A DNA stretch of 64,000 nucleotides from Haemonchus contortus. Taxonomy: Eukaryota; Nematoda; Chromadorea; Rhabditida; Trichostrongylidae. This document shows positions 1 to 12,500 of the stretch, one piece after another (the stretch's first letter is position 1; each line of letters starts with the position of its first letter). Where the stretch lies: assembly GCA_000469685.2 (NCBI GenBank), contig LS997562.1, positions 41,306,345 through 41,370,344 on the forward strand, written 5' to 3'. Position numbers and translations under genes: made by a program. Under the pieces are notes generated by a model. That model was given only the letters and a program-made list of their open reading frames with translations. It was not told where the DNA came from and did no database searches.

Positions 1-3000
1 GATTTATTCGACCCGGCTATTCGAAATTCGATACAATCGAGCAAAACACATACGAAAAAATGAGGGACAAAGGAAGAGACAATGGGGCACAGGCACATAA
101 AGAATTAAAACATGGGAAAGGGCACTTAATCATCTGAAAAGACACAAGGGCGATCAGAAGGCAGATGGGGCACATTCAGAAAAAAGCTATTCATTTAGTT
201 AAGTATGTGAGAAAAAAACACTAGAAATTTATAAAAATTTACTCCTAAAATGGTGCAGAATTATTAAAAAATTCCCACTTAAAAATCGCTAAACAAACTT
301 ACGAATAAGGCCTTATTACAATATAATCGATACTGTACCTATTTCTAGGAAATACTGTACATATATTGATTTAACGAGCAAGCTAATAAGAGCAAATCAG
401 AGCCGTCCATAGGGTGCTTAATTCAGGCAGACACGCCCCTCGTAGGAAGCCACGCCTATTTCGACATAGCTCAACACTCGTCGATGATTATCGTTCACTA
501 AGAGGAGTAGTACGCCGAGAAATGCCAGGACGACGACTTCTTCTGAAAAATTCTTATTGTTCGACGATGTTATGTGGAAGCATTGATGACCCAACAGCGG
601 TTAGTTCAATTTCTTCGGTTACGGTGCATCTCATGCATTTTATTTGGAGAAAGAAAGAGTCTATCCGATCGTAGAACTGTTCCATCAGTTCAGCGGGAAA
701 TATTTTTTTGCAAAAGGACGCTATAGGTTTAAATAGGAAGCTAGTGTCCCAATCATCACAGGATTTCTCGAACCTAATAGTCTAGGTGGCAGAAATTTCC
801 AGAAGAAAAGTTAAAGGAGGATCAAACGGTATCGGTAAGATTAACATTGTCGTAAACGATGATGGCTCGGTCAATTAGGCGAACAGGTTCAGAGGCGGCA
901 GTTAAAATTTTTCTATCTCCTAATAATTCCCTCTTTTCTGCTACTGAAGTAGAGCTGGAAGGCGATGATATGAAGTTTCTGAGTAATGGGGCTTCGATTA
1001 CGTCTAAAGGATTTAGTCGATGTCTGAGAAAAGTACTGTATACCCGATTTGACTGGCCTTTTCCTTCAAAGCCAGACGAATCATCAAGGGGGTATGGCTC
1101 GTAAAGTACGGCTAAACACTAACATTCTTTGGTCAAGTCTGGTGACATACCGGGTGATCATGAGACCTAGCTTTATCTTGGCTAGCAGTTTTTCGGTCTG
1201 GGGGTACGCTAGCTGGGTGATAGATCCAGAATTTCAAAAAACAGTTTTTTGGATATTTGAGTGCTAGAGTGAAAGATTCCTTCTTCTGCTAATTGAAGAG
1301 CTCCTGTTCATATCCTCTTTTCTCCCACTCAATCCTTACGTCAACACTCAATCCTTACGTCAAAAGTTCGTGGAGTTCATCCACGAGTACAAATGGGACT
1401 CGAACTAAACGAGGAGCCCAGAATTTCTACTTCTTCCTTCTGTTAGAAAAAATCTCCTGTCCTATCTGTTTGAGCATCTGGACGTCACGGTATTCAGTGG
1501 ATGCTTTCTCAAACAAAAGTACGTTGTGAGGGGGGAGGAGGCTTTCTTCGAGGGAACCGTTGAATTTGCTTCGACTAAGTGACGGGATTTCATACAAAAT
1601 ACACAAATAATATATGAAAAGTTCGAAGGGCTTCTGAGGTAGCACGTGTTCACGATATCAAATCTTCTCGGGCAATCTAAGTTTATCCATCCTTTTAGCA
1701 TAGTGATTGCTAGAAGCAGAAAACGACGCCTAGACCAGGCTGTCACCAAGGGTTTACCATAGAAACCTTGTTTATAGCAGGTAGAGCCATACATCACCCT
1801 AAAGCTACTGACAATATAGCCTTTATTGCCTATAATGAAAATTGCATGCCCTTCGAATCCTACCTTTAGAACTTCGCCTCCACTAACTCCAAACATTTCG
1901 GTCGTAGAGTACGGGGGGGGGGGGCAAAAAGCTTTCCAAAACTTTTTTGATTGCAAGCAAATGAGGAGCGCATGGCTACTCCTACACAGAAACCAATACG
2001 GGGTACCCGAACTTACATGGTCACTGCCGGATAAGGGCACATCCTCAAGTAATTGACGTTTCATTAATATGGATGAAAGCAAACTATTTTTTTTCGGATA
2101 TTGATATGGTCTGAGAGATACCAGCCTCATGCAAAAAAATGTCATTGTGTAGGTTGACCCAGTACGTGAAGTAGAACCTCCCGCCTCCCAAAGATCTCAA
2201 AATATGTTGAGAAGCTCCCAATGGAGAGGGAAAGGGAAGAGGAAGAAGTGTTAGTCTTGGGGTTCTTCTTCAGTCCTTGTTCGTCGAAAAACAACGAAAA
2301 GCTGAAGAAACAAAGAAAACTACACGAAGGGGAAGAAGGGGCATTGTTAAGACTTAATTTTGTCGACCGGGCATATCTGGAGAAGGTAAATTGCCGAATT
2401 CAGTGGGAATGGTAGCGAACCAGCTTAGGGGAGAGGGTAACGACAAGAGGGACACAACAGCATGCATTCGATTGCAAGTAATGTCAGTTGGGAAGCCGTA
2501 CTCTTCGTTTTATTGTATTTGTGCTAACGGAAAGCTAACATTGCAGAACGGAATATCCAGTTCTAAAGCCCTGAAACGTCCAGGTAAACCTATTCTAAGA
2601 AACGAGAGCCGTATCTGATGGCCCTTGGTTCAGGATTGAGGTATGTTTGCCTCTTACTGTACCCATCCGGAACTAGTAGGATAGGGAGATCTGTATTTGA
2701 GACCAAATCTGAGCCAGGAGGGGGTGAGTGTGGTGACATTCCTTGGATTCTTGTCCTTAACCCTGTACGGGTGTAGGAGAGGTTTCACGAAGCGCATCCA
2801 TTGTGGGCTGTCGCTTTCTTCTAAGTAAAAAGTGATACGGATGTCGAACTATAGACTATCGGAAAGAAATTTCGATGGTCATCCCAACAACTATTAAGTT
2901 TAGGAAGAGTATTTCTTCGAAAAGTTCTCATTTTCGGAAATCGAGAACCCAAATTAGGAACGGAAAACGAAAATCGACTATCGGAATCTGCTGTTCATTA

Positions 3001-3434
3001 AGCTAAACCGAATATGTGCTGTTGCAACCTAAAAATCTGCCTGAGAGTGGTTCCTAACAAGCAGCAGCTTGGCAACAAAAAACTTCTTGAGCTTATCGGA
3101 AACTGAAAATTGGAAATCAAAAAAAAAAAAAAACTTTCGGCACGGTAGCACTTACCGTAGTAAATGATTAACGCCAGTCCGAAACCCCAGGCAATTAGTT
3201 GAAAGCCCCTACAAACCGACTTGGCTTCTATGTTGTTTAGTTATTAGTGAATCCCAAAGGACAACAATCATAACAATAATGATAATAACAACAAATCATA
3301 GAATAAAAGCCTCACATAAGACGAGCTCGAAGCGACTACATAAAACACTATGAAGGTGCAGACGGCTACGGCAGCCAGCCCCGGCTTGTGTGCAGTGTAT
3401 TTGTGCAGAAATGCAGGAATATTCGAATATGAGA
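1..3434. other. Intergenic DNA downstream of the M14 gene
   Basis: No exon chain found. The longest open frame (minus, 1462-2145, 227 codons) resembles no family I know and lacks flanking support. A run of ten G interrupts it near 1914. Positions 2750-3240 are AT-rich with nothing recognisable. Confidence 0.6.
1326..1363 (+). repeat. 19-bp tandem duplication
   Basis: CACTCAATCCTTACGTCAA occurs twice in a row with no change. Confidence 0.95.
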
Positions 3435-3554
3435 CTACTTTGCACAAAAGCCGCACGATCGCGGACAGCGTTGCCGCATCTCTGGCCAAGTGGTGCAGGC
3501 GCCACCCTGCGCCCAACTGCCACACAACGTATCTCGATCCGTACATGACCGCGC
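3435..3554 (-). CDS. Last exon of the M14 carboxypeptidase: ShKT (SXC) domain
   Basis: This exon encodes 39 residues and a TAG stop. It carries six cysteines in ShKT order: SCTD at the start, LCGSWA, GACTT, then MRQRCPRSCGFC at the end. It joins in phase 0 after the catalytic domain. ShKT modules are very common in nematode secreted proteins and probably mediate protein contact or anchoring here. No AATAAA was seen on this strand just downstream, so the 3' UTR end is undefined. The whole accessory domain sits on one exon, as expected for exon shuffling. Confidence 0.92.
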   Translation of the reverse strand, partial: ARSCTDRDTLCGSWAQGGACTTWPEMRQRCPRSCGFCAK

Positions 3555-6500
3555 CTGAAATGGATTTTTTTAGGAGTGAGATACGGTAGCTGGAGCATTA
3601 GTTCGGGAAATAGTGAATAAAATCGGAAAACATCTTGTTGAACTTCGGGCTTCACGTGAGTTATTTATCGACTACGCGCCTGTACATCGCCGTGACATAC
3701 GTTTCCCTTTTGCCCAATCACCCTCACAAAAACTGTAGAGCACGTTGGCGTATTCAGGACGGGAGACAGGAGAGGGGAGGGATAGAAGGTGGGGGTAGAG
3801 TAGGGATTGGAGGAGCGGAAGTTATTTTCGGGTGGTTGAGCCGTTGCTAGTTCGCTATGCTGCAAACGAATATTTTTCATGAAGTAATTCAGGAGAAAAT
3901 GGTCAGTTCAGTCCACAATTGGGTCGGGTGCTGGAGCACGCACATACTGAACAGTTGCAAAATGGTTCATAAATCGGGTCCCTACACTACATTACAGTAA
4001 GCCTTCCTCTCGATTGATATTAGCCCCAAGCGTATAACAGAATAACTCACCTGAGTTTGGCGTTGAGGAGCTCGGGCGACACTTGGTATGTTCAGAGTCT
4101 GTGAGGCGATCACCTTCACTGCTTCCCAGGTTTCTCTAGCCGTAGGCATAATCTAATCAATATGGCTCATACAATGTGGGCAACGTGAAGGCAATTGATT
4201 TTATTATTACTTGATTTTCGGAAAGCAAAAATCCATCCCAAACTTGCTCTTCAGGTCGAAGTTCGAACAGATACGAATACTTCACGTGAGCTTTGCCTTT
4301 GGCCCAATCTTCTGAGCCACCCGAAGCGGGATCTGGAAAGGAGATTATGAAAACAGCCTAAATTGTGATGCATAATATTGTAAGAAAGTAATGTTCATGG
4401 TCATAAATGGCTAAAAACCATGAAGCGATGGAGTCGTGATGCGCTGCAAGTTCATCTCATGTCTATAAATGTGGGTTAGAGGGGCAAATGGTGACTTGTC
4501 TTGCCTTTTCCCACCTATCAATTGGGTAGCAAAATTTTGATCGCAGTGTGAGAATATGGCATCGATAGAGTGCCAATAAAAATTGTTTATTGACGAGGAA
4601 AGAATAAGCTGTTGGAGCATTGAGATCTGAATTCCCAGGGAGAACCTTCTGATGACCCTTGTCTCATCCGTGTGATCAATTCTTCAACTGTAATTTAGGA
4701 AGGGTGAGCGCTCCTAATGGGGCTGGAGCTACATATCACAACGCTCTGCAATGAATTTTAAGGTGCAGTGCCGTGCAGCAAATAGATAGCAAAAAAAGGT
4801 CAAAAAGAGGGATGCGTGAGGAATAAAAGTGTCGTAACACCGCGTAAAAAAAGAAACTTACACAAGGTATCTGCTCCTGTGCCAACCTTATAGTTGGTGC
4901 CAAACATTCGATGTAACTGAGACGATGCGCTAAGAGCCGTCGATCTCTGGAAACTTCATTTAATTCTTTAGAAACACAATATTCCTATAATCATTTGGTT
5001 AAAATTATATTTGAGGATTAATTCATTCAAGGCACAAGGCCGCCTAAGCGATTTACTCATTGAAGGGCTCCAAAAAACGCAAGCAGGAAAAAAGTCAAAT
5101 TTTCAATCCGACTTTGAGGTCAGGACAGATTTTGATGGGACTATCAACTTGGGGTGGGGAGGTGAACGGAATCTGGGCCGCTGAGCATCAAAAAATGTTT
5201 CGGTCATCCCTGCGCACACCCCTAACATTCTGCCTGCACTTAGTGCAATCTTGGGTTTACTTTTTAGCTTATAGGCTAACACACAACTTAACTTGAACCT
5301 GAACTTACCAAATCATTTAGATCGTTTGAATAGGTTCTGACTTGATGACCAAATGGATACATCAGGATTTGTGAGTAGGAGTGGAAAGTCAGGAATGTAT
5401 GCACTTTATGACGTTGAAGAAAATCTCGCACTGCCGCTGTCTCCGGCTCAGAAAATGCATATGCGCCCTGTAATCAACAATCAACAAACAACAAACAAAC
5501 AAAATAAGATCTGCATCCCTTTAGGGATCTCCAAATTTGCAGTGTATGAGATAACTCTAAAATATCACCCTGTTCGGGGTGAGTTCATTCTGAACTGGAG
5601 AATCTCGTGTCATTAGGTCTGATTCTGGACGCTGTCATCGATGGACAAAATTTTTATAAAGGTGCCCAGCATTTTTGAACGAAAAGCTATTCAACACTGC
5701 TGACACCTTGCAATGATTAAAGGGCCATTGTCCATTTGTCTGATTTCACTAGATAACCACGCCCACTAGTGTTGAGCTGTCTTTAATAAGAAAATCAGCT
5801 GCGAGTTTATCGTGCAGCTGAGAGTCCACAAGTTGACGAGCTAAGCTCAAACCAACTGTCCACCATATTGGTGCAGTTTTGACTCCTTGCATTGGGCGGA
5901 GAGTGCTGGGGTGATATCATGAACCAAGTTTTATGACATATGGAAAGCGAAATGAAAGAGAAAATTTCTGTGTGTGAAAGCATCAAGTTCACTTGCTGAC
6001 CTGATAAATCTCCGAGCATGGATCTGTTGACGATCCGACTTGACCAAAGAACCAATCGAAATTTCGATTCAAATCGACACCTTGACAGCAGGTGGTTTGC
6101 GGAGCGCTGAACAAACCTGAATAATTCATTAACTAGTAAATTTTCTACGAGCTTCTACTTCATGTAATTCTTGGGATGAGAAATTCGACGGGAAATTTTC
6201 AGTGAAACCCAGTATTTAATAGTTAAATCAAGCGGAAATTGAATCTGGAAATCTTGTCTTACCTGTACTTTGTTGAATACATCTGGCTGGACTACGGTTC
6301 TTTCTCCATAGACGGATTTCAGGATCGTTACTGCTTCTCGAGTACTCATATCCATCCGGATTCAACAACGGTACAATGTACCATTCAATCTGGTCAACAA
6401 ACTGCCGGACTTGTGGATCTTTGTCATATTGCGTGACTAGCTGAAAATGGTGGCATTCAGGTAGAAACAGTCATGAAAGGGTGAGCCATAACTCAGTTTT

Positions 6501-9500
6501 TGTTCAAAATCGTATTGGTGATTGGAAAGGTGTAGGGAATGGAAAGAATGAAATTGGAATTGAATTGGATAAAAGCTTGAGCGTGATAAAGTTCCGCTAA
6601 TGCTATCATACATAGTAAATTCAATCTTTTCAAACTATCATTTTACAAGTCTTATAACGTTGAGGCTTTTGTAAGTGCTAGAAACTCTTCTCAAATTCAT
6701 GAAGTGGGGCACGATTGTAGAGTTGATACAGAAACCTCTTGAAACCTTGGAAAATTCTTACCATATTGATAAAGTAGAGAACGGTGGCTGGGGAGACCCA
6801 TTCTCTGGCGTGGATACCGCCGTCGATCCAGATGCCTTTCTTTGGTCCACCAAGTCGTTTGTTTGTGATCTACAATTATTGTAGTAGTTCAGAGAGCCCT
6901 CATGCTAAGATTTTGAAGCATCTAAACACAAAAATATTGTGAGAAGTTACCGATCTCTTTGATAATGCTGTCAGTTACCTGGGTACTTCACTGATAATGA
7001 CTATAGTAATAGGTAAAAATGTAGTTGGGGAGCGGGGGCACCCATTCAAAGGTTTGTATATCAAGAAATGAACTCAGTCTAACGTGTTAATCCTTATTAT
7101 ACAAGCACTGTATCGGAGGCAAAGAGGAGGACGGGTACTGGCCTTCTGTGCGCTTCTATGCGGCTTATGTCAGGGAAATGAAGTTTTTCAACTAAGCCTA
7201 AGTAGGGTAGGAGTACCTGGGTGGGTGGGTTGATTACCTCATGCGAAAAGAAAGAAAAAAAGAAAGAAAATACTCCCACCGCGGTGTTCCTTTCCTCCTA
7301 AAACTTACACAAAAACTTGCATGTCCCTGACATAACACGACATAACACGTTTCATTGAGTTCATCCTCGTTATACTAACACTAAGATAGTTGGTCCCTCC
7401 CAACACATTTTCACCCAATAATCAAATTTTTTTTAACCCATTGACGACCGCATAGCCCGCCAGCGGCCACACCATGTCGTGCTCGTGTAGTATTCATATT
7501 ATTTATCAAGTTTCCTTATAATTTTTTTCATGTTTTCAAATATCAGCTGAGCTCACAGCCTTCTAGAGAATCTTGAGGAATTATGGTCCAGGAATTATTC
7601 ATCTCTAACTACAGTTATAAAAGAAATTTAAAGTTAATGTAAGGACAGCATAAAAGCCGCGGTCGCCAATAGGTTTATAAGCTCCGCTCTGTAATCATTA
7701 ATTGAGTTGATTCTTTTCTGTCAATCACTGTTTTTAATTCCAGTTATTTTTAGGTATTCAGACTTAGAGGCTACTTCGCAATGGTTCGCTTGTGTGATGT
7801 CGATACTATCACAGACCGCACTTCGTCTGAGACTTCGCTAGTATTGAGCCTTTGTCCCGATAGCGGAACCAATCCGTACAACAATCCTACTCCAGAAATG
7901 TACACAGGTACGTAAAGTTTGAAGTTAAACTTTCAGGTTAGAGTTTTAGTTTCCAAAATGATGTGGATTCCAAGCTTTGTCAAGTAGGCATGTGGTATTT
8001 CTTTGTTATTGAAGCAGAATTTCACTGATTCCTCTGAAAACGAAGGATAACTAACAGACCCGAACGAGCCCTGCAATTATGAAAGTCTTGAGATTCTGTA
8101 AAATCATTACATGCATCCTTGGACCCTGAACTGCATCGACTCGCCAATGCACCGGAAGTTGAGAAATAAGGTTCAAAAGGCGATATTTCATACAATCCTT
8201 CTGTCGGTTTTCTGAGACAGGTCTTTTGGTTGGACTCAATGTGTTATTCCTATCCCCTGAACAAGTTTTCAGGGGATATGAATAACACACCATCAGAATG
8301 GGAGCTCTGGCAATAAAGATCAAATTACGTGGTAGACTTGGGATAGTTCGGCTTTCTATTTCATTATTGTCATGCTGTCATTGCTATTATTCGTCGTTAT
8401 TATATCTCAAAAGTGAGCATATATTAGTTTTTACTAAAATACTAGTCTCCAAAAATTGCCTATATTGGTTTCTTCAGTGAACACTAGTGAAATCCCTGAG
8501 TAATGCCATTATTCCATGTAGGTGATTTTGAACAGCATAGGTCAGGTTGAGCGGAAGAAACCCTAAAGGGATCGATTCTCGTGATCGCTAGAATGCACGC
8601 CTGTCCGGTAGGGAATCTCTATGCTCTATGCATCATTTTTAATGAGCTTATTTTTCAAAGCGGCTTTTCCTGAGCGAGTGGAAATGCTTTTGTCAAAGTA
8701 GTTATCAGTTTCTGGTGATTATAGTGAGCCAATATTTCTTATTACTGAATTCCGATTGCTATCCTGTGATTTTGTCTAGAAACTAAATTCGTGGCGCATT
8801 CAAAAAGTTGGGTAGATTTACTTTCTTTTTCAAGTAGTTGCCCTCTAAATTGTCCCAAGCACGACCTTTTTTGCTCCAGTTGACTCAAGAATGAGAAGGT
8901 GTACTATTTTGTAAAGAGGCCAGATATTTGTACAGTACTTTGAGAAAGAGATTATTTGTATTACAGTATTACTTTTTCTCCAGGCAGTCTGCTCTGCTCT
9001 TGAGCGCTTTAGCGTTCCTAATCTCAAGCTGATGGGTAAAAAGTGGTTCGATGGTAATCGCTCAATGCTCAGATTTCCCCAATCGTTTTCCTTTAACTTG
9101 GCAGAAAAAAACCCAATAGCTTTCAATTGTAAGAAAGACATCTCGGTTCTAATATAACGGAAATCGGAAAGTTCTGGAAAAATCGTAAACCGCAGTCGTA
9201 ATATTATCTTTCCGATTCTATTTCAAACACGCACCTGAAAGAACTAGCTTCCTAACAGAGTGCGTTTTTGCGGTTTCTCGCAACTAAGGATTGCCTTTCA
9301 AAAAAAAATCTGTCTGCTCGGGGTCACGTATTACTCGAGCATACAGAGGCTAGTGGATAAACAGGAAGGAGCTCGATTCCCCCAGACCCTTCCAGTACAA
9401 AATAGCTTGTCAGAAGAAACAAATAACTCTGCTTGTTCGGGGAGGAACCACATCCAGAATTGTAAGAACTTGAGGAATCAAGAGAAAGGAGCTAGGCAGC

Positions 9501-12500
9501 AGCAAAGTATTAGGTATATCAATAGCTTCGGTGGAGCTTAAGCTGGCTCGAACATGTCCCTTCTATATAAACTAGCTTCCAAAGCTTTTTCGACTCACGA
9601 GTACTACTCATCCCACGAGGGTTTCAGATGGACAGGATGAAGGGAATGCAGGCACCTTACTCCCACTCATTGAATACCTTATGATAGGTATCTTTCGTCC
9701 GATAATAGTTGGTATAGCTTTCATTTGACCGTATGGGTTTGACGAGACGTTCCCACGAATAGAAATAGTCCCTCAGGTGTCCACTAACCGCACTTCCGGT
9801 CCCCGAGTTAGGCATTTGCGAGCGGGTTCGCACTTCGAAGGGATACGAGTGTGCTGTTATATTTGCGGATGCTCAAAAGCAAATAGCAAGCGGACGGCGA
9901 ACAGCAGTCGAATTGAGCTGACCAACGTAGCACTCACGAAATTGACGTAGCGACCTATTCGGAAGTGAAACCAATGAACCGGATATTTGGAAATCCATCG
10001 GTATTGAACGTTTTGCACAGGCCATCCAATACCGCTTCCATTTTCGAAACATTTTCACAAAGGTCTGGGTGAGAGCTCTCCCTACCGTATTCAGAAAGGC
10101 AGACAAGTTACACTACCCTCCGAGAAAATCTACTTCGACCCAGCTTAGACTGCTCTGACCAGCCTTTTTTCACTCCTGCTCGGAAACCCCTCTCCATCCC
10201 TACCTCTTAACTGTCTTTTTCTGAACTTGTACAAACTTCTTGAACCCTGTGTCTTAGGATTCCTGTCAACACTGTACGGCGAATATTTACGAGGCCCATC
10301 GTAAAGGACGGAAAAGAAGTGAGGTGAAAAACGATAGCGCAACGTCTACAAGTAGTGATGGGTATTGGGTTGAAGAGAAGGTAAACAAAGACGAGAAGGT
10401 CGTGAAAGTCATGGAAAGCTCCATTTCCAAGGAAAAACACTGTTTTGCTGTCAACCCTGTGGAAATATTTGCTGAAGAAACTCATTTCTGAAGTATTTAC
10501 ATTTCTTGAATAAACTGTATACCGATAGAGCATACGAAAAGGAGAATCGACGACTGAATGCAATTTCAAGGAGTTCCTAAATGCATTCCGAAAGGAGGCG
10601 TAATGTCCAAGCATAGTCGACTGTTTGACAATAATTTACGTCGGAGTATGAGTAGGAACCCTAGGATTCCATCCAGTCCCTGCTAGAATTATCGAAATAT
10701 TCACAATTATACTCTGTTTAGAACCCATTCAGAGGGGAAGGGGAGGGGGGAGGGGGTGTCGTGAAAGTTTTCGGTACTTAGTTGTTCGGGCTATTCACTA
10801 GTCATCATATTCTCACTACCAACTTTGGCAATACTTGGTAATCTGGGAAAGGAGGAATTGTAGGATGTTTGTTTGTGTGTTGAACAAGATTCGATCACCC
10901 GAGCAGGGAATGTCTCGAGGTGAAGTGGATTACCCAAAGAGAGTTTAATATAGTGGTCTAGATACATTCAAGAAGCTTAATCAGAACATGAAAGTGATCT
11001 TTAGAAATTTTTCGAAAAAACTCTCCCTTGTAGTCACATTTACTGTTTCTGAGTTCTGGTTTTTCAGTAGAATTAACCTGAATTCCTTCAAAAAACCAAG
11101 TTGCAAATTAGGCTCCTGGTCGACCGGAATAGCATATAACTTTACTACAATTATTTATAAGCTGTTTATTCTGAATCACAGCTTTGAATCTCTAGATGAC
11201 AATTAGGGTTTTTGGCTTTGAGAGACCTGTTCTCTTATTCTATAAATCGAATCAACTATCGCCCGAGACCTTCTTGCATAAAAGCAACGGTTCAGATATA
11301 CCGAGTAATAGGTGATTGGGTTCAGTTTCTGAGCCTCTACCGATAAGGTAGATCGTAATAGAGCGGAATGCTGAATTAAAATTCCGTACCCTTCAATATT
11401 CATTCGGAATAGGTCCCTGCCGTGCCTGTGGCAATGATTTCTCAAGAGCCGGTTCCGGTTGGGTTCCTAATATACATTGAGCCGTGTACTTTAGAGATTT
11501 TTTCCTATCTGTAAACATTGGCCATCATGATTCCGGTCATCAGAAGAGAGGATCATATTACAACTCGCTTGATGTGTAACAGTAGAATGCGGATGCGCCA
11601 CGAATTCGAGCCCATCGAATATCGTAAAGACGATAGACTTAGTTCGCTTATGCACTGGTTCAGCAGTCTACCTCAGCCTTCAAGACGCTCATATCAGTCT
11701 TTATTATTATTATATTCAGTCTTGACCACAATACGTTGGGTCTTCCTAATACAAAGCTGCGCCCCCAAGCTCTGCAATATTTCCACTCGTAAAAATATTA
11801 TTAATTGAACATTTTAAATGAATATTCATAAAAAATGGACAGATCTGAATTACGCATACCTTGATAAGTGGGATTTGCCGTCCTTCATGTGTAGTACCGA
11901 TTGGTTGAACGGATACCCTTTCTGGATAGGTAATTGCCAGAGCATTTAGATAATTAATGACATCCGCAAACGAATGGTATTGAGCCAGATTGAATTGGAC
12001 CTGTAAAAAAGCAGGCGATTCAGTTGGCTAGAGCTACTACATATTACCCAAAAAGTTGCTTTGCATAATTTCCGGTTTTACGAGATCGTAGTGAAGGTGG
12101 GGGTTCAAACATAGAGAGTATACTTTCTACGTGTTTGCTCAATAGCCCACATAGATAAAACTTTGATGAGTGGGACATAATAAAGACGTATCTCTTTTTT
12201 ACGATAAGGGCAGCGAAAAAAAGCTTCTACTCTGATCCTTGAACCCCCTTTTTGGTATTGGGATTTTCTAAAGTTTGCACAGTGTAAGTAAAGTTCTAGA
12301 GTACCATCTATGAACGGTTCCTCCACTAACCTTTCCGTCCCGCCAGTCTCTCAATCGTCGTTGACTTTTGATCTTGTCGTGCTTGATTTTCTGATCAGTG
12401 ATCACTCTGAAAACACGACGTAATGGAATGAAACGATTTCGCACATGCAATTACTACCAAAGAAAGCACTCAAGTGTATAAGTGGACGGTTGGGTTGAAG

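Noticed and set aside
1462..2145. 227-codon minus-strand open frame
   Set aside because: No recognisable domain, a long C homopolymer within it, and overlapping frames of similar quality on the plus strand. Probably chance or a decayed repeat.
3268..3546. 92-codon minus-strand frame reading YGSRYVVW...GAGW, superficially like the M14 YGTRY..GTGAD segment
   Set aside because: The true segment is at 4862-4946 in correct phase. This stretch in the other frame is the ShKT exon.
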